The notes beneath the pieces are model-generated. The model was not told the origin of the DNA, made no database searches, and saw only the letters and a list, made by a program, of their open reading frames with translations. Made by a program: the position numbers and the translations under genes. Of a stretch of DNA of 64,000 bases, positions 40,001 through 46,614 are shown piece after piece; the stretch's first letter is position 1, and every line of letters begins with the position of its first letter. Origin of the DNA: Vaginisenegalia massiliensis (GTDB taxonomy: Bacteria; Bacillota; Bacilli; Lactobacillales; Aerococcaceae); assembly GCF_900604935.1 (NCBI RefSeq), contig NZ_UWPC01000003.1:170751-234750 (forward strand), given 5' to 3'.

Positions 40001-43000
40001 TAACTTGAACATTCCAATCACCTTAGCATCTACGACTCTTGCTCCAGGTGAAAGCACGGAAGCTAAAGCTATTTACACTGTTACTCAAGCAGATTTAGAT
40101 GCAGGCCATATTTATAACCATGCTTCGGCGACAGGTACCCCACCAACTCAACCAAATGGTCAGACTCCACCATCCCCGGTGGATGATGCTGAACATGATG
40201 TGCCAGCAGTAGAAAACCCAAGCATTCACCTTGAAAAAACAGCGACTGAACCTGAATTTGTCAAAGCAGGCGATGTGATTCACTTTAACTTCAAAGTTGA
40301 AAACACGGGTAATATCACTCTAGATAAGATTGAAATTAATGATCCACTATTAAGTGGTTTGTCAACGCCAATCCAATTAGATAAGACCACGCTTAAACCG
40401 GGTGAAGTAGCTACAGCTAGTGCAAGTTACACAGTAACCCAAGCCGACGTGGATGCCGGTCATGTCTACAATGCAGCAACAGTAACAGGGACTCCACCAA
40501 GTAAACCGGGTGAACCAGTACGACCACCGGTTGAAGATAAAGATGACCACGATGTACCTGGTAAGGGTAAAGCAGCGATTCAACTTGAAAAAGTAGCTAA
40601 TCAATCTGAAATTACCCATGCCGGTCAAGTGGTTCAATACCAATTTAAAGTAACGAATACAGGCGAGATTAGCTTGAACTACGTTGAAGTTAGCGACCCT
40701 ATGTTGAATAAACTAGGTATTCAAATTACCTTAGCGAAGACAAGCCTTGCTCCAGGTGAAAGCACAACTGGAACAGCGGATTATACCGTGACTCAAGCAG
40801 ACGTCGATGCCGGTCATGTTTACAACAAAGCGACCGCAACCGGAATCCCAAGTCTGCCAGTGACACCACCAACAGCTACCGATGATGTGGATATTCCTGG
40901 TAAGCAACAAGGTCAGTTAGTCTTGACTAAGGATGCAAAACAAACCGAGTACAAACAAGCGGGCGACGTCATTGACTATGTCTTCACCGTAGAAAATACT
41001 GGGAATGTTACGATGGATAACATTAAAGTTGATGACCCAATGTTGGCTAAGTTAAACATTGCGATTAGCTTAGATAAGACCACGCTTAAACCAGGTGAAA
41101 AAGCGCAAGGAACAGCGCAATACATTATTACCCAAGCGGACGTAGATGCGGGTCATGTCTACAATGCGGCGACAGCGACCGGTACAACACCAAATAATCC
41201 GGATACGCCTATTCGCACGCCTAAGGATGATCACGACATCCCAGCTAAGCCAACAACTGGTATCGAATTAGTTAAGACTGCTCGTGAAACAAGCTATGTC
41301 AAAGCCGGTGACGTGATTACTTATGAATTCACCGTTAAGAATACTGGAACGACTCGATTGACTAATGTCAAAGTGGATGATCCAATGTTAGCTAAATTAA
41401 ATATTCCAATTAACTTAGCGAAAACAGACTTAGCTCCAGGTGAATCAACATCGGGAACAGCTCAATACACCGTGACTCAAGCGGACGTGGAAGCTGGTAA
41501 GATTTACAACAAAGCTACTGCGACGGGTACCCCACCACACGATCCAAATGATCCGAACAAACCTTTGGATCCTCCAACCGATGAAGACGAACATACGGTA
41601 CCAGGTGGTGACTTGAAACCAGGAATTAAATTGGTTAAAGACGCTAAACAAGGTAACTTCACTAAGGTAGGCGAAGTCATCGACTTTACCTTCACGGTGA
41701 CCAACACGGGTAACACGACCTTAACTGACGTCAAGGTTAGCGACCCAATGATTGACGCACCGATTACGTTAGATAAGACGACCTTGAAACCAGGTGAGGA
41801 AGCGCATGGAACAGCTCAATACACCGTGACTCAAGCGGATGTAGAAGCAGGTAAGGTTTATAACAAGGCAACCACAACGGGAACACCGCCTAAGGATCCA
41901 AACAATCCAGATAAACCAATCACGCCTCCAACCGATGAAGATGAACATACGGTACCAGGTGGTGACTTGAAACCAGGAATTAAATTGGTTAAAGACGCTA
42001 AACAAGGTAACTTCACTAAGGTAGGCGAAGTCATCGACTTTACCTTCACGGTGACCAACACGGGTAACACGACCTTAACTGACGTCAAGGTTAGCGACCC
42101 AATGATTGACGCACCGATTACGTTAGATAAGACAACCTTGAAACCAGGTGAGGAAGCGCATGGAACAGCTCAATATACCGTGACTCAAGCGGATGTAGAA
42201 GCAGGTAAGGTTTATAACAAGGCAACCACAACGGGAACACCGCCTAAGGATCCAAATGATCCGAATAAACCAATCACGCCTCCAACCGATGAAGACGATC
42301 ATACCGTACCGGGTAACAAACCAGATCCAGAGACGGTTAATGTCAACGTCGTGAAATCATGGCAAATGATTAAAGGAAATCCAATTCCTTCTAAAGCAGT
42401 GGCTGTTCTTGATCAAACAGGCGAAAAATTAGAGTTGAATGCAAGCAATAATTGGGCAGGAAGCTTTAAAGATTTACCTAAGTTAGATGAAAATGGCAAA
42501 GAAATAAATTACACCGTTTCTGAAGTGAAGATGGAAGGATTTACCACTAAGATTTCTGGTGACATGAAGGCTGGCTTTGTCATTCTGAACGTGGAAGATA
42601 TTCCAAATATTCCAATTCCAGAACCAACACCTCCAGCACCAGGCGCTCCTAGCAAGGCAGTCGGCGATGCAAGTGGATCAAATCAAGCATTGACGAGAAC
42701 ATTAAAAGACATTAAAGAAAGCTTTAGCTTTGTAATTAAGGCGGATATTAAAGCCAATATGAATCTTGAACAATTTGCGATTAAGGATCAATTGGAACCT
42801 GTCTTTGCTGTAAATGGTGTTCAAATTCGCTTGAACGGATCTGGGGCAAAAGAAGCAATTGATAAGTTTAATGAAGCTAAAGATAAGCTCAAAGACTTAG
42901 AAAAACAATTAGCTGACCTAGAATCAACCACTGAAGCAGCTACATCTGAAGCGGCAACTACTGCAGATAATAGTCAGGAAATCGCGGCCCTAAAACAACA

Positions 43001-44009
43001 GATTACTGAGCTAGAGACGCAACGAACTGCTTTAACTAGCCAAGCCGATAGTCAAAATGCTCAGTTAGAAGCAGACTACCAAGCTCAACTAGCAAATTAC
43101 CAAGCTGCATTGGCTAATTACCAAGCTGCTGTAAATCAAGCCAGCGCGATTCAAGCACAAATTGATGCAGCGCTAGCTGCTGATCCAACCGCCGATGTAT
43201 CTGGGCTTCAAGCCTCTATGCCAGCGATTCCGGCTCAACCGGTTGCTCCGGCTCAGCCAGCTTACGCGACAACGGATACTTCAGCGATAGATCAACAAAT
43301 TCAAGCAGCCCAAGCTAAATTGCAAGCCTTGCAATCACCGGATGCAACCAGTCAAGCCGAAACAAGTCAAACGACAAGTGAACCGGCCAAGACTCCGAAA
43401 GAATTACAAGATGAAATCGATAAGTTGAAGAAAGAAATGACTGAAAAACTTGAACCGAAAGCTAAAGCCGCTGAGAAAGTTCTTCAAGCGGGTAATGATG
43501 CAACGAAACTTGGCTCACTATCAGTCAATGGTAATACGGTGAACTTCAATATTACCGATAAAGACATCTTGAAAGTCTTAGAAGGATACCAAATCACGAT
43601 GGTAATTCAAGCTTCAATTAAGGATGGCGCTGATTTAAGTGCTTATACTAAGCATAATGTAGCGGTCATTCCGAACCAAGCCCAAGTCGAGTTTGATCAT
43701 AAACCAGTTGCAACCAATACAGTCTTTGTGATTGTGCCGCCGGAACATGACAAACCGACCGAACCAAAACCAGAAAATCCTGTAACAGAAACAACGACAA
43801 CAACGACTAAACCAACTCCAGAACCTTCACCGAGTCCTGGCGGCGGTGGTGGTGTCCCTGGACCTTCAGGCGGAGGCGGCGGACAACCTAAGGGTGACTT
43901 GCCAGCCACTGGTGAAGAGTCCTTACCAATTGTCTTAGTTTCTTGGTTATTGATTGGTTTAGGAAGTCAATTGATTCTTCGCCCAAGCAATAAGCGTAAA
44001 GGCGAATAA
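28035..44009 (+). CDS. Giant LPxTG-anchored repeat adhesin (5324 residues)
   Basis: A signal peptide is cleaved after TAYA (residue 44). Two Cna-B-like domains (about 170-255 and 260-350), an MSCRAMM/Sdr-like adhesin region (about 355-670), a SpaA/prealbumin-like domain (about 670-760) and an isopeptide D2-like domain (about 770-912) follow. Next come 32 DUF11-like repeats (916 to about 4760, mean 120 residues), typically with a VGDxIxYxFxVTNTGN core and VTQADxDAGxVxNxAxxTG close. A further Cna-B-like domain (4763-4856) precedes a D2-like domain interrupted by an Ala/Gln coiled coil (about 4938-5152), then a Pro/Gly spacer, LPATG (5289-5293), a membrane helix and a basic tail. The gene is monocistronic. 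Isopeptide bonds and adhesion are inferred from domain type. There is no frameshift over 16 kb. Confidence 0.95.
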   Translation: MMTKLKQNFKKIVSLTLVALLLVQTFVPLGGVFDLISPPQTAYADSSTSTNSNYAAVTGKVSADGKSIVWTVVTNNALYYHSGGMYNYFYPGTGLGAPTNVTMNGTATSLTPYNGYYYTYNGATASKYTYQITTPITDPNRDNYTFTVEDVDYSTRYAQATATVDSTVTSVKVDKVWEDAPATKPTVIFDLYASNSTTPINSYTMNSGTTSYTFIGLPKKDSAGNAITYTVKERPLTGYTQKSKQNSATSWTFTNTNKVGSINIQKTWLNVPTGVTKPTPSFTLKNVNTGQTWTNATYNATTGVATFSNIPKFDANGKPYVFDVTETDMGDYYETIAKTDLYGTKWSATNNYVKGVTTCSIPSGVTSVSNTNFYPMTSTSASGSFIGFNIDINGTWSVPDTAKAGYKFTLQLPKEVSVQGANQLFYLKTADGATAGTGTIDPTSRLVTFTLSSYADTHTNLGGTFNLKGLQASYNDLSTVGTYNLSYTAVDNNCTRTFINKASIDYINQDGSNFLSMFPYGSKDVLKETDTTITWKIVVQGDKVRSWGTNTLVVTDTFDSTYQKWASTAANGVKVYRTDVYANNGYNTGTLTPISPTITSYSNGFKVNLDVSQNQDYFIEVTTLKAAPSPSGLYQNNARFTDPYGYVIASLSGETEKNAAASGSGGTAVGNIYLKKVNQNQTAIAGTEFTLYQMDGKTVVGTPIKTDATGLASFSGVPMGLYYLKETSTASGYLADNTMHEVTVDETGAVTVDGEVNTSTARTTVINYNPPTATKNINGSATNLTTRIGVPFTYNVPVKLPGDIGRYKTFVISDKLANELDFVDGSGQIVVDGAFQNSIGTVAYDAASRTVKLTINDFAALEGASQLTMRFDAKLNSKAVPGTAYPNTATLDYANETGTTGSTTTNVVNVTPIEEPAIDLVKSTTATKLPAAGQTVPYQLKVTNTGNSDLNKVTLTDDKLDLTGKTLTVYNADGTTVSSTATNGNFSLKPTQYAIIKYNVTVTQAMVDAGKLTNNAVAKGTSPANTTVQDTDTVTITGSTTPSIAMDKVADVTQVTKVGDVIKYTFTITNNGQVTLTNVTLTDAKLKLNGVKVADTLAVGATTTYTASYSVTQADIDSGKVLNTATAKGTAPNGTPVEDPGDATVNVLRTLKIDLEKAANKTTFSRLGEEIIYTFTITNVGNVTLTNVNLTDKMLQLKSVPVTPTTLAPGQSTTYTMTYKVTQADLDRGSILNDAVATGTSPAGLIVTDPGEARLESTATPAISLVKDVLPTTYANVGDKLTYSFLVTNTGPITLRDVHIDDPLFSGGVTLAKTTLAPGESTTGTASYQVTQADIDNGRRENTAYAHGFTDTNQEVSAPDDAIAEAVQKPQLLTEKSSDITEVTQVGQLVEYKVATKNTGNTSLAKVKIDDGLPGLDKKIYSVMNADGSMEQVGVTNGNVTLLPGQSLILTAEYYATAADFAKGSILNTATGSGTAPDGTPVSAKDDNTVTAQSNPQITLDKSANMTSFTKVGETIQYTLTAKNTGNVELKSVTLTDDKVNLSKASFKVIDTDGTSVVNASATNGSVLLAPGQSLIATVSYTTTQADVDAGKVLNKAQVTGQDPADKPVTANDNNTVTVQQTPAMMVNKETAKVTDSLGTAYPKNVYQKVDDRIYYTFTFYNTGNQTINQITFTDDKLGVTNRTINLADPLLPGKSYTYTPEEFYAVTQKDVDNKMVDNVVTATGQTPGGPTPPATDTNKTLGEDKPYVDVYKATAKVTDKDGNAYATNTFKYAGDKIYYKFILTNTGNQTLNEVTIKDNKLNIDVTLNLTQAPYKPLAPGQSMTYESELPAYVVTQADVDAGKVDNTVTVTTPGAPNPGTNDNTTPGVTDPDVAVDKKTTAVTDASGADLNGKFQKAGDLIKYAFVITNTGNITLNEVTINDSKLGIKDLKVTYTDGLKPGESRTYTVPDAYKVTQADVDAGSVLNTVTVTAPNDPTPATDTNETPGNPTTDVSVDKKTTKVIDKDGQDLNGKYSQVGDRIYYEFDIKNTGTTTINQVLINDARIGVYDLTVSLTTPLLPGQTYTHKVVAPYTVTQADLDRGQVVNVVSVSVPGDPTPATDDNQTPGNQTAKISTEKTSDVTSVTNVGDIIRYQVIATNAGNVTLTQVKIDDGLPGLYDKVYSKYDENGQLLQSGLTNGFVSLLPGQSLRLEAKYEVDPNNFADGQVVNTATSIGTPPVGPNVEATDDNTVTAKGNPAINLTKFVDQDVVANVGDLIDYTLIAENTGNVVLHDVTISDKKVDLKNANFEIYQADGETLVQTNVPNGNITLQPGQMVIVAVQYRTTQADLDRGEIVNVADVVGTDPHDTPVDSTDQAVVDVAAKPDMAVQKETSKITNAAGQAYADKVFKAVGDKIYYSFTFTNTGNQTINQITWSDDKLGVTDQVIDLTDPLLPGQSYTYVAKEFYTVTQADLDKGNVLNTVTSQGKTPTSQTPPVTDDNLTPADGKPAVSVNKETTKVTNQFGTEHANLTYNQVGDRIYYQFVVTNTGNVTVKQITLNDAKLGVNNLTIDLAQPLLPGQSYTYVVDTPHTVTQADLDAGQYLNTVSVSTPGMPTPTTDDNETPGSQLPDLDVVKKTSAVQDKAGKDLNGVYSQVGDQIFYEFDISNRGNTTIKQVTINDQLLGITDLVVNLDTPLLPGQTYTYEVVKPYVVVQKDLDQGKVLNHVTVSTPGDPTPEEDDNETPGDPQPDVAVTKKTTQVTDANGKDLSGTYSQVGDLIYYEFAIKNIGNTTINQVTITDERLGILNQVVDLTEPLLPGQTYTHKVTKPYEIQQGDLDAGKVTNAVTVSTPNDPTPGQGENETPGTQAPAFTVDKKTLKVTASDGTDRKGTFEQAGDLIYYEFDLKNTGNVSISQFVINDEKLGIKDLIVELPTLLLPGQTYRHVVDQAYVVQQADVDAGKVLNVVSVTAPGVNPPVTDENETPGNQNPDVSVTKKVFRITDAAGQVKDQYNAVDDLIFYGFVIKNTGNTTIDQVTITDTKLGVNNLSVTLPSPLAPGDSYEYRVAQAHKVTQADLDAGSVMNSVTVSTPNDPTPGEDQHEEVGGQTPGITIEKTSDLQEVHNVGDVVTYQMVATNTGNTTLTKVNIADGMTDLYDHAYQVLDKNGQVKLDNATNGQVALEPGQSLKLVAKYKAKATDFAQGYILNIAQATGTSPSGTPVEDTDDNTVTATMKPAISLKKTSNKSTFVNVGDEIIYTLTAENTGNVVLKNVELFDDKVDLTKASFTVYGTDGNPVAGAVTDNGQVSLEPGQQLVAEVTYKSTQADVDAGKVVNVAKVTGQDPSDKPVEATDDNTVTVTQTPNMSVVKETVKVTDSAGTAYPTANYKAVGDRLYYSFTFTNTGNQSITEIKYSDDKLGIKDVFETLAEPLLPGKSVTITPSQFYTITQDDLDAGRVKNTVTATGTTPGGPTPPTEDGNYTPADGKPFVSINKSTTKVTDAKNNAYPGLIYQKAGDKIYYKFDLENTGNQTVNQVTITDDKLNLNMTLDLTQSPYSILKPGDKMTYTAKTPYVVTQADVDVDPMKVHNVATVTSPNQPVPSEDGNDTLGASNPDVSVDKRTAKVIRGQNQDLAGKFSQVGDQIYYDFEFTNTGNMTLTEVTITDSLLGMDQVSYQLKQPLLPGDKEVYHVLTPYVVTQADLDRGYVHNVVSVTAPRDPIPNEDQEDTPGERNTEIKLVKDASQTSYAKVGDVIDFNFTVTNTGSVTLTDVKVDDPMLKALGTNVDLAKTTLAPGESTTATAKYTVTQADLDSGKVMNIATATGTPPAPSPGQTPLTPPTDEATKEVPGQPNPQLSLDKVSVEDTYVKAGDIIHYDFTVRNEGNVTLTNVKVTDPMINKLGLQILLEQTVLAPGQSTLGHAEYRVTQADVDAGQIHNVATATGTTPNGDTPKPAEDDDTVTGDQTAAIQLDKTSVETSYAQVGDKITYIFTVTNTGNTTLKDVRVNDPMFINLNIPITLASTTLAPGESTEAKAIYTVTQADLDAGHIYNHASATGTPPTQPNGQTPPSPVDDAEHDVPAVENPSIHLEKTATEPEFVKAGDVIHFNFKVENTGNITLDKIEINDPLLSGLSTPIQLDKTTLKPGEVATASASYTVTQADVDAGHVYNAATVTGTPPSKPGEPVRPPVEDKDDHDVPGKGKAAIQLEKVANQSEITHAGQVVQYQFKVTNTGEISLNYVEVSDPMLNKLGIQITLAKTSLAPGESTTGTADYTVTQADVDAGHVYNKATATGIPSLPVTPPTATDDVDIPGKQQGQLVLTKDAKQTEYKQAGDVIDYVFTVENTGNVTMDNIKVDDPMLAKLNIAISLDKTTLKPGEKAQGTAQYIITQADVDAGHVYNAATATGTTPNNPDTPIRTPKDDHDIPAKPTTGIELVKTARETSYVKAGDVITYEFTVKNTGTTRLTNVKVDDPMLAKLNIPINLAKTDLAPGESTSGTAQYTVTQADVEAGKIYNKATATGTPPHDPNDPNKPLDPPTDEDEHTVPGGDLKPGIKLVKDAKQGNFTKVGEVIDFTFTVTNTGNTTLTDVKVSDPMIDAPITLDKTTLKPGEEAHGTAQYTVTQADVEAGKVYNKATTTGTPPKDPNNPDKPITPPTDEDEHTVPGGDLKPGIKLVKDAKQGNFTKVGEVIDFTFTVTNTGNTTLTDVKVSDPMIDAPITLDKTTLKPGEEAHGTAQYTVTQADVEAGKVYNKATTTGTPPKDPNDPNKPITPPTDEDDHTVPGNKPDPETVNVNVVKSWQMIKGNPIPSKAVAVLDQTGEKLELNASNNWAGSFKDLPKLDENGKEINYTVSEVKMEGFTTKISGDMKAGFVILNVEDIPNIPIPEPTPPAPGAPSKAVGDASGSNQALTRTLKDIKESFSFVIKADIKANMNLEQFAIKDQLEPVFAVNGVQIRLNGSGAKEAIDKFNEAKDKLKDLEKQLADLESTTEAATSEAATTADNSQEIAALKQQITELETQRTALTSQADSQNAQLEADYQAQLANYQAALANYQAAVNQASAIQAQIDAALAADPTADVSGLQASMPAIPAQPVAPAQPAYATTDTSAIDQQIQAAQAKLQALQSPDATSQAETSQTTSEPAKTPKELQDEIDKLKKEMTEKLEPKAKAAEKVLQAGNDATKLGSLSVNGNTVNFNITDKDILKVLEGYQITMVIQASIKDGADLSAYTKHNVAVIPNQAQVEFDHKPVATNTVFVIVPPEHDKPTEPKPENPVTETTTTTTKPTPEPSPSPGGGGGVPGPSGGGGGQPKGDLPATGEESLPIVLVSWLLIGLGSQLILRPSNKRKGE
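30780..42313 (+). repeat. Tandem array of 32 DUF11-like coding repeats
   Basis: Each unit is about 345-380 bp. By diagnostic sequence, units fall into types A (IDDGLPGL), B (SxFTxVGExIxYTLTAxNTGNV), C (KETxKVTDxxGTAYP), D (LDLTQxPY), E (LLPGQTYTxxV) and F (DDPML, TTLAPGEST). The order A-B-C-(D)-E(n) recurs three times, beginning at 32142, 34362 and 37293, and is followed by nine F units from 39162 to about 42313. The units R1-R4 before 32142 precede the first block. Confidence 0.85.
41607..42314 (+). repeat. Recent 354-bp tandem duplication of repeats 31 and 32
   Basis: Units starting at 41607 and 41961 are exactly 354 bp (118 codons) apart. They differ by only a few bases, mostly synonymous, plus NNPD versus NDPN and DEDE versus DEDD near their ends. 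Confidence 0.9.
43899..43913 (+). other. Sortase A cell-wall sorting motif LPATG
   Basis: LPATG, then EES, a hydrophobic segment of about 20 residues and a KRKGE tail complete the sorting signal of the giant adhesin. Confidence 0.95.
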
Positions 44010-44061
44010 AAGCTCTGAATAATAAGTTAGACTAAGGTCTCACTCATTTGAAGGAACAGAG

Positions 44062-44100
44062 AATCCCCGATTATTCGTAATGAATAATCGGGGATTTTTT
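44062..44100 (+). terminator. Terminator of the giant adhesin gene
   Basis: A 15-bp perfect stem (AATCCCCGATTATTC and its inverse) with a five-base loop is followed by a T-run. Confidence 0.9.
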
Positions 44101-44163
44101 AATGAAACATGGCTGAGGATAAGGTTTTTCTTGAAGACTGATAAATCTTTATCAATAATTCAA

Positions 44164-44192
44164 TTGATGAAACGGTTTTCAAAAGCTATAAT
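44164..44192 (+). promoter_or_regulatory. kbl-tdh promoter with cre-like sequence
   Basis: TTGATG and TATAAT are spaced by 17 bases, about 30 bases before the kbl start. The spacer contains TGAAACGGTTTTCA (44168-44181); its complement differs from the CcpA consensus TGWAANCGNTNWCA at one position. The promoter is strong; the cre is a candidate. Confidence 0.65.
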
Positions 44193-44223
44193 AAAGCTAC
44201 AAATAACTATTGGAGGGAACAGC

Positions 44224-45411
44224 ATGAGCCAAGCTTTAGATCAATTTTTACAAGCATCATTGCAAGATAAGAAAGATCGAGGATTATATAATGAAATTCA
44301 AATCCTAGATGGTGCTAACGGACCGATTATTGAAATTGAAGGAAAATCATTGATTAACCTTTCATCTAATAACTACTTAGGATTAGCGACTCATCCACGT
44401 CTTAAAGCTGCTAACCATGTCGCTGTTGAAGAGTTCGGGGTAGGGGCTGGAGCGGTCCGGACCATTAATGGAACCTTGGATATTCACCGTCAATTAGAAG
44501 CAAAAATTGCTCAATTGAAAGGGACTGAAGCCGCTATTGCTTTCCAATCAGGTTTTAACTGCAATATGGGGGCTATCTCAGCTGTTATGAATAAGAAAGA
44601 TGCCATTTTATCGGATGAATTGAACCATGCTTCAATCATCGATGGTTGTCGTTTATCTGGGGCTAAAATCATTCGCGTAAAACACTCAGATATGGACGAT
44701 TTAAGAGCTAAAGCTAAAGAAGCACGTGAATCAGGCTTATATGAAAAAATTATGTATATTACTGATGGTGTATTCTCTATGGATGGCGATATTGCCTTAC
44801 TTCCACAAGCAGTAGAAATTGCTAAAGAATTTGACCTCATCACCTATGTAGATGATGCGCATGGATCAGGTGTTATGGGTAAAGGGGCAGGTACGGTCCA
44901 TCACTTTGGCCTTGAAAAAGACATCGACTTCCAAATTGGAACTTTATCCAAAGCTATTGGGGTTGTTGGTGGTTATGTAGCCGGTAGCAAAGACCTAATT
45001 GATTGGTTGAAAGTAGCGGCACGTCCATTCTTATTCTCAACTTCTTTAACTCCAGGAGATGCAGCCGCTGCCATGGAAGCCATCGATATTATGATGGAAT
45101 CAACTGAACTTAATGAGAAATTATGGCAAAATGGCGATTATTTGAAAGAGAAATTACAGGCTTTAGGCTTTAATATTGGACATTCAGAAGCGCCAATCAC
45201 TCCAGTCATTATCGGGGATGAAAAGATGGCCCAAGAATTCTCGAAACGTTTGTACCAAGAAGGCGTGTATGCTAAAGCTATCGTTTTCCCAACCGTTCCT
45301 TTAGGAACTGGTCGGGTTCGTAATATGCCAACAGCGGCGCATACCAAAGAAATGCTGGATCAAGCGGTGGCTATTTATGAACGTGTCGGCAAAGAAATGG
45401 GAATTATCTAA
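44224..45411 (+). CDS. kbl: Glycine C-acetyltransferase (2-amino-3-ketobutyrate CoA ligase)
   Basis: This 395-residue PLP enzyme of the alpha-oxoamine synthase family cleaves 2-amino-3-ketobutyrate with CoA to glycine and acetyl-CoA. Conserved blocks are [10 protein letters not shown], the [13 protein letters not shown]-ring motif and the Schiff-base Lys in GTLSKAIG. The length equals that of E. coli Kbl. The ATG at 44224 has GGAGG at the right distance; the longer frame from 44080 begins inside the terminator. It is followed 23 bases later by the short-chain type threonine dehydrogenase, giving a complete threonine-to-glycine route. Confidence 0.95.
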   Translation: MSQALDQFLQASLQDKKDRGLYNEIQILDGANGPIIEIEGKSLINLSSNNYLGLATHPRLKAANHVAVEEFGVGAGAVRTINGTLDIHRQLEAKIAQLKGTEAAIAFQSGFNCNMGAISAVMNKKDAILSDELNHASIIDGCRLSGAKIIRVKHSDMDDLRAKAKEARESGLYEKIMYITDGVFSMDGDIALLPQAVEIAKEFDLITYVDDAHGSGVMGKGAGTVHHFGLEKDIDFQIGTLSKAIGVVGGYVAGSKDLIDWLKVAARPFLFSTSLTPGDAAAAMEAIDIMMESTELNEKLWQNGDYLKEKLQALGFNIGHSEAPITPVIIGDEKMAQEFSKRLYQEGVYAKAIVFPTVPLGTGRVRNMPTAAHTKEMLDQAVAIYERVGKEMGII

Positions 45412-45434
45412 TTTAAAAGGAGCATAACGAAGAC

Positions 45435-46400
45435 ATGAAGAAAATTTTGGTAACCGGAGCCCTAGGACAAATTGGTTCAGAATTAGTAGGTAAATTACGT
45501 GAAATTTATGGTCAAGACAATGTCGTAGCAACTGACATCCGTCAAGTTGAAGGCCATCCTGTTTGCGAAACAGGCATCTTCGAACTTTTAGATGTTCTAG
45601 ATTATGAACGTTTTTTAGCGATTGCTCGCCAATATGAAGTGGATACCGTGATGCATTTAGCGGCCTTATTGTCAGCGGTTGCTGAAGCAAAGCCACAATT
45701 AGCTTGGGATATCAACATGGATGGTTTGGTTAATGCCCTAGAAGTGGCTCGTGAATTAAACTTACAATTCTTCACTCCATCTTCAATTGGTGCCTTTGGA
45801 CCATCCACTCCTAAAGATGCGACGCCTCAAGACACCCTACAACGGCCAACGACCATGTATGGTGTGACCAAAGTGTCAGGCGAGTTATTGTGTGATTACT
45901 ACCATACTCGCTTTGGTGTGGACACTCGTGGTGTGCGCTTCCCTGGCTTGATTTCCAATGTCGCTCTTCCAGGTGGAGGAACCACTGATTACGCTGTAGA
46001 TATTTTCTACCAAGCAGTTAAAGCTAACCAATATGAAAGCTTTATTGGAGCTGGTACGCAGATGGATATGATGTATATGCCAGATGCCCTACAAGCCATT
46101 GTAGACTTGATGGAAGCTGATGAAAGTAAACTAGTACATCGCAATGCCTTCAATATTACCGCAATGAGTTTTGATCCAGAAGAAATTGCAGCGGCTATTC
46201 GTAAAGAATTGCCAGACTTCAAATTGACTTACAAAGTTGATCCAGTCCGTCAAGCCATTGCGGACTCTTGGCCAAATAGCTTGGATATCACTGCCGCTCA
46301 AGAAGAATGGGGCTTTAAAGCACAATATGATTTAGAGGCTATGGTGAAAGATATGTTGGCTAAATTACGCGTTAAACTTGGTGACGAAGCTAAATATTAA
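45435..46400 (+). CDS. tdh: L-threonine 3-dehydrogenase, SDR/epimerase type
   Basis: This extended short-chain dehydrogenase has 321 residues, an NAD motif GALGQIG (residues 8-14), a catalytic Ser/Tyr-Lys set (TPSSIGAFG and YGVTK) and the substrate-loop GGGTTDYAVDIFY typical of the SDR-type TDH rather than the zinc-dependent MDR type. It oxidises L-threonine to 2-amino-3-ketobutyrate, the substrate of the upstream Kbl. AAAGGAG precedes the ATG. Confidence 0.92.
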   Translation: MKKILVTGALGQIGSELVGKLREIYGQDNVVATDIRQVEGHPVCETGIFELLDVLDYERFLAIARQYEVDTVMHLAALLSAVAEAKPQLAWDINMDGLVNALEVARELNLQFFTPSSIGAFGPSTPKDATPQDTLQRPTTMYGVTKVSGELLCDYYHTRFGVDTRGVRFPGLISNVALPGGGTTDYAVDIFYQAVKANQYESFIGAGTQMDMMYMPDALQAIVDLMEADESKLVHRNAFNITAMSFDPEEIAAAIRKELPDFKLTYKVDPVRQAIADSWPNSLDITAAQEEWGFKAQYDLEAMVKDMLAKLRVKLGDEAKY

Positions 46401-46426
46401 GCTTTTGTTAGGGGGAAAACATTACA

Positions 46427-46483
46427 AGAGGCTAGCCTGTCCGAGGTCGAAAGATGACTGGTGATTAGGCGGCTTCTTTTTTT
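46427..46483 (+). terminator. Imperfect terminator after tdh
   Basis: GAGGCTAGCCT pairs imperfectly with AGGCGGCTTC across a long apical segment and is followed by seven Ts. The remaining gap up to 46614 carries a TATAAT (46572-46577) that probably serves the DUF2079 gene. Confidence 0.55.
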
Positions 46484-46614
46484 GCATTATTATTCCAGAA
46501 GGAGCGGCTTATCCGTAAAAAATGGTACCAACATTACTGAAAAAGCAATATTAAAGCCTATGGACTTTCGGTATAATAAGACTATTGAGATTGATTGAAG
46601 GGATTTGTAAAAAC

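Noticed and set aside
33088..42088. Antisense open frames over the adhesin repeats, several nearly identical to each other
   Set aside because: They are mirror frames of the coding repeats, recur with the 354-bp period, and have no ribosome sites or protein-like composition.
41607..42314. CRISPR or satellite-like direct repeats
   Set aside because: The repeats are in-frame coding units of a surface protein with no spacers or cas genes.
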